Below, one piece after another: positions 15,557 to 20,191 of a stretch of DNA of 20,191 bases. The translations under genes and the position numbers were made by a program. The notes below the pieces were generated by a model that worked only from the letters and a program-made list of their open reading frames with translations, searched no databases and had not been told where the DNA came from. How positions within the stretch are numbered: position 1 is the stretch's first letter; every line of letters starts with the position of its first letter. The DNA is from Moraxella equi. GTDB lineage: Bacteria > Pseudomonadota > Gammaproteobacteria > Pseudomonadales > Moraxellaceae. The DNA is taken from assembly GCF_002027555.1 (NCBI RefSeq), contig NZ_MXAP01000024.1, positions 1-20,191 of the forward strand, in the 5' to 3' direction.

Positions 15557-16126
15557 TTACTGAACTTGACTCACCATATAATCCACTGCCGCATATACTT
15601 CAGCTTCGGTAACGTCCCCTGCCACCTGTGCTGGCATTTTACCAAAGCCTTTGGCAGAGTGTTTGTGCAGGGTGTCTATGCCCTTATCCAAGCGTCTTGC
15701 CCAGTCGGCTTTGGCGGTGAGTTTGGGGGCATCCAACAGCCCTTGCTCGTGGCAGATTTTGCAAGTTTTCTCATAGCGCGCCTTACCTTCGGCGATAGAT
15801 AAAGCCTGTACTGGGGCGGGGGCGGTGTTCGCTTGCTCGGCATTGTCCACTTGAGCAGTCTCAACGGTACCCTTGTCGGTCTTATCAGATGTGGCAGAGT
15901 CGGTGGTTGCCACTTCATCAGCTTTGGAGTCGTCTGTCCCGACAGACTCAGTGGTCTCTGGTACGACTTCATCAGCTTTGGGGGCAGTGCTAGTCGGCTG
16001 GGCGGGGGCAGTTTGGGTATTAGGCTCGGCTTTTGGAGCGGGTTCGCTAGGCTTGTCGCCACCACAAGCAGTCAAAAATAAGGCACTTGCCAATAATAAT
16101 GATAGGGTTTTGCTGGGATTTTTCAT
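15557..16126 (-). CDS. Lipoprotein c-type cytochrome (cytochrome c5-like)
   Basis: The 189-residue product starts with a lipoprotein signal (MKNPSKTLSLLLASALFLTAC, lipidated Cys21). It is followed by about 85 residues of Pro/Ala/Thr/Asp/Glu-rich linker in which KADEV occurs twice, and then a small class I cytochrome c domain. The haem site is CKICH (Cys122, Cys125, His126) and the likely axial Met is Met164 in FGKMPAQ. The layout EGKARYEKTCKICHEQG, then APKL, then AAVDYM is that of cytochrome c5. It is expected to be membrane-tethered and to carry electrons in the periplasm; the partner oxidase is not in the window. The start at 16126 has AAGG seven bases upstream. It is a single-gene unit with its own terminator. 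Confidence 0.88.
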   Translation of the reverse strand: MKNPSKTLSLLLASALFLTACGGDKPSEPAPKAEPNTQTAPAQPTSTAPKADEVVPETTESVGTDDSKADEVATTDSATSDKTDKGTVETAQVDNAEQANTAPAPVQALSIAEGKARYEKTCKICHEQGLLDAPKLTAKADWARRLDKGIDTLHKHSAKGFGKMPAQVAGDVTEAEVYAAVDYMVSQVQ

Positions 16127-16261
16127 AAGATAACCTTGCAAGTTGGCTGATAATTATCCTACTAATATACCGAATTTTTATAAGGAATTAAAGCGGAAAA
16201 TTGTAAAGATGAATTTTTGATGAATTTTATAAATGGGAATGAGAATTATAATAGAAAATTG

Positions 16262-16468
16262 TTAAAACTTATCATCAAATTTAATCGTATCATTCTTTTT
16301 ATAAAACCGCCAAAAATAATACAAACTTTCCAACACCATATAAATGGCAACAAAAGCAATAATGGGATTATCATAATCCTTTTTAATAAAAACAAAATAA
16401 CTCAAAATGACCGCACAAAATAGTATTGTTAATTTTGAAGTGGTTTTTCTGCTTATCTTTTTCATCAT
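16262..16468 (-). CDS. Small putative membrane protein
   Basis: I do not recognise it. The 68-residue frame begins MMKKISRKTTSKLTILFCAV and has two hydrophobic segments (about residues 13-26 and 34-52) separated by a Lys/Asp-rich turn (KKDYDNP). The tail is strongly charged (FYKKNDTIKFDDKF). Either of two adjacent ATG codons could start it, with GGA close upstream. The surrounding DNA is AT-rich. The predicted topology is the main support that it is real. Confidence 0.45.
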   Translation of the reverse strand: MMKKISRKTTSKLTILFCAVILSYFVFIKKDYDNPIIAFVAIYMVLESLYYFWRFYKKNDTIKFDDKF

Positions 16469-16552
16469 TATCCAGTTACCCAAAATAGTATCCTAATCTA
16501 CCAAATTCCCCCCAAAAAGTCAAATTTTGCCCCCTGCATATGGTCAAAACAC

Positions 16553-16581
16553 TTTATAAATCCCCTTAATTGGGCTATAAT
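16553..16581 (+). promoter_or_regulatory. Likely ileS promoter
   Basis: A perfect TATAAT (16576-16581) lies 34 bases before the ileS ATG. The -35 position at 17-base spacing holds TTTATA, a 4/6 match. No leader structure such as a T-box is visible. Confidence 0.45.
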
Positions 16582-16614
16582 TAACTACTTTTATTCACAG
16601 TTACGAGCCAAGCA

Positions 16615-19446
16615 ATGAGCGAACATACTCCCCAAGCCCCAAGCCAAGAACAAACGGTAGATTACAAAAACACCCTAAACCTTGCCGATACACCTTTTCC
16701 AATGCGGGGCGATTTGGCAAAACGAGAACCTGCTTGGCTTGCCAAATGGCACGCTGACGATGTTTATGGACAAATTCGTAAGGCTCGTGCAGGGCGTGAA
16801 AAATATGTCCTACACGATGGTCCCCCTTATGCCAACGGTCAAATTCACTTGGGACACGTTGTCAATAAAGTCCTAAAAGACATCATTGTTAAATACAAAA
16901 CCTTGGACGGCTATGACGCACCTTATGTCCCCGGCTGGGATTGTCACGGTTTGCCGATTGAACAAAAGGTAGAAAATGAGTTTGGCAAAGTCGGACACGC
17001 CCCCAAAGCGGATAAAAATGGCGAGCCGATTACCGCCACGCAATTTCGTAAGGCGTGCCGAGACTATGCACTAAGTCAAATTGAGCTACAAAAGGCGGAT
17101 TTTAAACGCCTTGGCGTGCTGGGCGATTGGGAAAATCCTTATTTGACAATGAATTTTAAAACCGAAGCCGACATTGTTCGCACGCTTGGCAAAATCTATG
17201 ACAACGGGCATATCGTCCGTGGTATGAAGCCTGTTAATTGGTGCTTGGACTGTGGTTCTGCCCTTGCCGAAGCCGAAGTAGAATACGAAAACAAAACTTC
17301 CGATGCGATTTATGTCGGTTTTGATATTGTCAATCGTGATGCTTTATGGCAAACAAAAGACCTAGTAGGAACAATGCAAGCCGTCATCTGGACGACAACC
17401 CCTTGGACATTGCCTGCCAACCAAGCCATTACCGCCCACGCTGAGTTTGATTATGCGATTTTGGCGACAGGCGATAAAGTGTATATTGTGGCGGAAAGTT
17501 TAAAAGATGATTTTGCCAAAGCGGTTGGTATTGACGATTATACACTTTTATTTACCGTCAAAGGCTCAGAATTAACCGCCCTAAAAGCCCAGCACCCCCT
17601 AATCAGCGAGCGTCAAGTTCCCTTTATCACAGGCGAGCACGTAACGGCGGACAGCGGTACAGGCTTGGTACATACCGCCCCTGCTCACGGTGTGGACGAC
17701 TATAATGTTGGGCGTGCCAACAATTTGCCCACCGAAAACCCTGTGGGCGGTAATGGCGTGTATCTTGATGAAGCCAAAGTCTTTGTTGGTGAGCATATTT
17801 ATAAGGCACAGCCCAAGATTATCGCCACGCTACAAGAAAGCGGACACCTGCTTGACCATAAAAAAATCACCCACAGCTATCCGCATTGCTGGCGACACAA
17901 GACGCCGATTATTTTTCGTGCCACGCCCCAATGGTTTATTTCTATGGAAACTAAGGGCTTGCGTGAACAAGCGTTGTCCGACATTCCAAAGGTAACTTGG
18001 ACACCTGCGTGGGGTCAAAACCGCATTGAATCAATGATGAACGGTCGCCCCGATTGGTGTATCTCTCGTCAGCGGACTTGGGGCGTGCCGATTGCCTTTT
18101 TTATGCATAAAGACTCAGGCGAATTGCACCCTGACACTTCTGCTTTGATTGAAAAAGTCGCTGGGGTCATTGAACAAGGCGGGATTGAAGCGTGGTTTGA
18201 CGCACCAATTAGCGACTTTTTAAATGAAGCCGATTGTGAAAACTATGTCAAATCTACCGATACGCTCGATGTCTGGTTTGACTCTGGTTCTACCAACTTT
18301 GCCGTGCTTGGCAATCGTGATGAGCTGACCAACCCTGCCGATTTGTACTTAGAAGGCTCTGACCAACATCGTGGCTGGTTTCAGTCGTCCTTACTTGTCA
18401 GCGAAAGCGTGTACGGTCGTCCACCTTATAAACAAGTGCTAACGCACGGCTTTACGGTGGACGCGAAGGGTTATAAACTTTCCAAATCCAAAGGCAATAC
18501 CAAAGGCTTTGAGCCTGCCGAACTTGCCGACAAATACGGCATTGACATTGTCCGTCTGTGGGTTGGCTCGTCTGATTATCGCTATGAAATGGCGGTCAGC
18601 AAAGAAGGCTTTGACCGTGTCAGCGATATGTACCGCCGTATCCGTAACACCATTCGCTTTTTGCTTGCCAATACCGATGACTTTGACCCGAGCAAAGACC
18701 TAGTGCCAGCAGGCGAACTTGTTAGCCTTGATAAATACATTATTCATAGAGCCACACAAATCCAAAACGACATTCGCACCGCTTACACCAATATGGATTT
18801 TCATCAGGTGTGCCAGCTTGTAACCAATTTTTGCGGACAGGATTTGGGCGGATTTTATTTGGACATCATCAAAGACCGCCAATACACTTCCAAGACGGAC
18901 GGACAGGCTCGCCGTTCGGCTCAAACCGCCATTTATCACATCGCTCACGCCTTGCTCCGCTGGATCGCCCCAATCCTGTCGTTCACCGCCTTTGAAGCGT
19001 GGGAAATCCTAAAAGGCACAAACGGGCATATCTTTACCCAAGAATGGTATGCCCTGCCACAGGTGGAATTAAATGACATTACGGACAGCGATTGGCAAGC
19101 GATTTTGGCGGTCAAAGAACTTGCCAACAAAGCAATGGACGATGCCCGCACCGACAAAGTCATCAACAGCAGTTTGTCAGCAAGTTTGGAAATTGTTGCC
19201 GATGACGCCACTTATCAAACGCTTGCCAAATTGGGCGATGAGCTAAGATTTGTCCTGATTACAAGTGCGGTAACGCTTGCCAAAGGCGATACAGTTTCGG
19301 TCAAAGTTGCCCCTGCGGTTGGCGAAAAATGCGTACGGTGCTGGCATATTTTGCCAAGTGTGGGTAGCGTTGCCGAGCATAAGGACATTTGCCCAAGATG
19401 TGTGGAAAATGCCTTTGGCAATGGCGAAAATCGTAAATTTGCTTAA
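16615..19446 (+). CDS. ileS: Isoleucyl-tRNA synthetase
   Basis: This class I synthetase charges tRNA-Ile. At 943 residues it has the full bacterial layout: the HIGH-type motif HLGH (78-81) in [16 protein letters not shown], the CP1 editing domain with [12 protein letters not shown] and the [16 protein letters not shown] stretch, the KMSKS-type loop KLSKS (621-625), the anticodon-binding helical region, and a C-terminal zinc site with Cys906, Cys909, Cys926 and Cys929. The presence of the zinc site and the form of the KLSKS loop place it with the common eubacterial type rather than the mupirocin-resistant eukaryote-like type. A strong hairpin follows the stop codon. Confidence 0.97.
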   Translation: MSEHTPQAPSQEQTVDYKNTLNLADTPFPMRGDLAKREPAWLAKWHADDVYGQIRKARAGREKYVLHDGPPYANGQIHLGHVVNKVLKDIIVKYKTLDGYDAPYVPGWDCHGLPIEQKVENEFGKVGHAPKADKNGEPITATQFRKACRDYALSQIELQKADFKRLGVLGDWENPYLTMNFKTEADIVRTLGKIYDNGHIVRGMKPVNWCLDCGSALAEAEVEYENKTSDAIYVGFDIVNRDALWQTKDLVGTMQAVIWTTTPWTLPANQAITAHAEFDYAILATGDKVYIVAESLKDDFAKAVGIDDYTLLFTVKGSELTALKAQHPLISERQVPFITGEHVTADSGTGLVHTAPAHGVDDYNVGRANNLPTENPVGGNGVYLDEAKVFVGEHIYKAQPKIIATLQESGHLLDHKKITHSYPHCWRHKTPIIFRATPQWFISMETKGLREQALSDIPKVTWTPAWGQNRIESMMNGRPDWCISRQRTWGVPIAFFMHKDSGELHPDTSALIEKVAGVIEQGGIEAWFDAPISDFLNEADCENYVKSTDTLDVWFDSGSTNFAVLGNRDELTNPADLYLEGSDQHRGWFQSSLLVSESVYGRPPYKQVLTHGFTVDAKGYKLSKSKGNTKGFEPAELADKYGIDIVRLWVGSSDYRYEMAVSKEGFDRVSDMYRRIRNTIRFLLANTDDFDPSKDLVPAGELVSLDKYIIHRATQIQNDIRTAYTNMDFHQVCQLVTNFCGQDLGGFYLDIIKDRQYTSKTDGQARRSAQTAIYHIAHALLRWIAPILSFTAFEAWEILKGTNGHIFTQEWYALPQVELNDITDSDWQAILAVKELANKAMDDARTDKVINSSLSASLEIVADDATYQTLAKLGDELRFVLITSAVTLAKGDTVSVKVAPAVGEKCVRCWHILPSVGSVAEHKDICPRCVENAFGNGENRKFA

Positions 19447-19451
19447 TAAAA

Positions 19452-19485
19452 AAACGGTGCGTAAGGTGCGTATTACGCACCGTTT
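19452..19485 (+). terminator. Hairpin terminator of ileS
   Basis: AAACGGTGCGTAA (19452-19464) pairs perfectly with TTACGCACCGTTT (19473-19485) around an 8-base loop. The 13-bp stem starts six bases after the ileS stop. The T tract is short, but the stem is the longest in the window. The loop (GGTGCGTA) repeats part of the stem sequence. Confidence 0.8.
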
Positions 19486-19503
19486 AACAATAAAGTCTAA
19501 AAT

Positions 19504-19764
19504 ATGTCAAAAGACACGATTTTAAGCAAAATAGACAGCGTTCTATTGTATTTTCACAATAATTCTGAACCAATGGCTAAAACCATTTATGACAAATATT
19601 TTAAATTAAAATCTTGTATAGAAAATGATAATTTAAAATATAATTTGATAAATGGTTCTGTTAGGGCTTATTTAGATGCGTTTAATGATTGGGATAATCC
19701 AATTTTAGGCACTATGGGAGAATTGGAAAAGAATGTGGCATTAATGATTGAGAGTAATTCGTAA
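19504..19764 (+). CDS. Small protein of unknown function
   Basis: I do not recognise it. The 86-residue product (MSKDTILSKIDSVLLYFHNN...) looks helical and acidic, with no signal or membrane segment. Its AT-rich base composition differs clearly from ileS just upstream. The start has no good Shine-Dalgarno sequence, so translation may be weak or begin elsewhere. Size, composition and place beside a second small acidic gene resemble orphan immunity genes of polymorphic-toxin loci, but that is inference only. Confidence 0.6.
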   Translation: MSKDTILSKIDSVLLYFHNNSEPMAKTIYDKYFKLKSCIENDNLKYNLINGSVRAYLDAFNDWDNPILGTMGELEKNVALMIESNS

Positions 19765-19815
19765 GATAAGAAATGGCTCAACCTTAAAAAAACACGGCAA
19801 AAAAGGAAATATACA

Positions 19816-20175
19816 ATGGCTTATTCTATTGCTAAAAATGAAATGATTGATTATCCACCTGATGAATTAAAAAATTTTCAGGTCATTACCTATGAATGGA
19901 TTGATAATTTGAATTTTACCATTGCCCCTGATGAATGCCTTGATAATTCAGAGCCTTATGTTAAAATTGTCAAAGAATTATTTTTGGAAAATGGTTGGGA
20001 AGGCGATGGCGATATTGGGCTAATGTGGATACCGCCTTTTTGTTTGCCTTGTGATGAAACGCAATGGCGTTATACCAAAGGTATTGTGATTTGGCATACC
20101 AAACAACAATCCGATGGTACTTCTTGGCTATTGATGCCAAAAGAAATTGTGGAGATGAAATTGCCGTTTTGTTAA
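19816..20175 (+). CDS. Small acidic protein of unknown function
   Basis: The 119-residue product is acidic and cytoplasmic by appearance. The conserved-looking core is FLENGWEGDGDIGLMWIPPF (about residues 56-75), followed by CLPC and DGTSWLLMP. AAGGAAA with eight bases to the ATG supports the start. I recall similar GWEGDGxIxxxWxPPF segments in uncharacterised and immunity-like small proteins, but no named function is secure. The AT-rich composition matches the preceding small gene and contrasts with ileS. It ends 16 bases before the window edge, so any partner gene lies outside. Confidence 0.68.
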   Translation: MAYSIAKNEMIDYPPDELKNFQVITYEWIDNLNFTIAPDECLDNSEPYVKIVKELFLENGWEGDGDIGLMWIPPFCLPCDETQWRYTKGIVIWHTKQQSDGTSWLLMPKEIVEMKLPFC

Positions 20176-20191
20176 AAAGTAGCAACTGTAT

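Noticed and set aside
691..19446. Frequent TTGCCAAA as a possible DNA-uptake word
   Set aside because: Most instances are in coding sequence and read as Leu-Ala-Lys or as codon bias, with no preferred orientation or intergenic placement that I could see.

Overview
The window is about 20.2 kb of Gram-negative chromosome of moderate GC with AT-rich gaps. Gene content and order (yhbY divergent from rlmE-ftsH, metX-metW, a MATE exporter, ileS) and protein style point to a gammaproteobacterium of the Moraxellaceae, most likely Moraxella. This placement is inferred from the sequence alone; no 16S gene is present. I see no rRNA, tRNA, CRISPR array, prophage or intact transposase.

Layout. 1-690 is an AT-rich gap with one copy of a short inverted-repeat element. 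691-2916 (+) holds a NorM-type MATE exporter and an unrecognised lipoprotein, closed by a hairpin terminator. 3071-3880 holds a double hairpin and a badly decayed IS1-type transposase. 4031-5894 (+) is metX-metW, followed at once by a second copy of the short element. 6192-6770 (+) is an exported Sel1-repeat protein with a strong sigma-70 promoter and a terminator. 6909-7911 (-) is yhbY plus a DOMON-like gene. 8028-10704 (+) is rlmE and ftsH. 10822-11595 (+) is a PlsC-type acyltransferase converging on an exported WG-repeat protein (11597-12604, -). 12621-13842 (-) holds two tandem genes for related small membrane proteins, both broken. Upstream of them on the same strand are an SlpA/FkpB-type prolyl isomerase (13839-14324), a CitE-like lyase (14403-15230) and a c-type cytochrome lipoprotein (15557-16126). 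ileS (16615-19446, +) ends in a strong hairpin and is followed by two small AT-rich genes of unknown function.

How the genes work together. Most of the window is housekeeping: methionine synthesis (metX, metW), ribosome maturation (yhbY, rlmE), membrane protein quality control (ftsH), isoleucyl-tRNA charging (ileS), folding (slpA) and phospholipid acylation.

The least ordinary part is 12.6-13.85 kb. Two adjacent paralogous membrane-protein genes have been disabled in different ways. One carries a 207-bp element flush in its reading frame; the other has an extra base in a T7 run. The element is the longest of three window copies of a non-autonomous family with TAGGGCGTGCCTGCC-type inverted ends; the other two copies look like different internal deletions of it. 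I did not find a clear new multi-gene defence or biosynthetic system.
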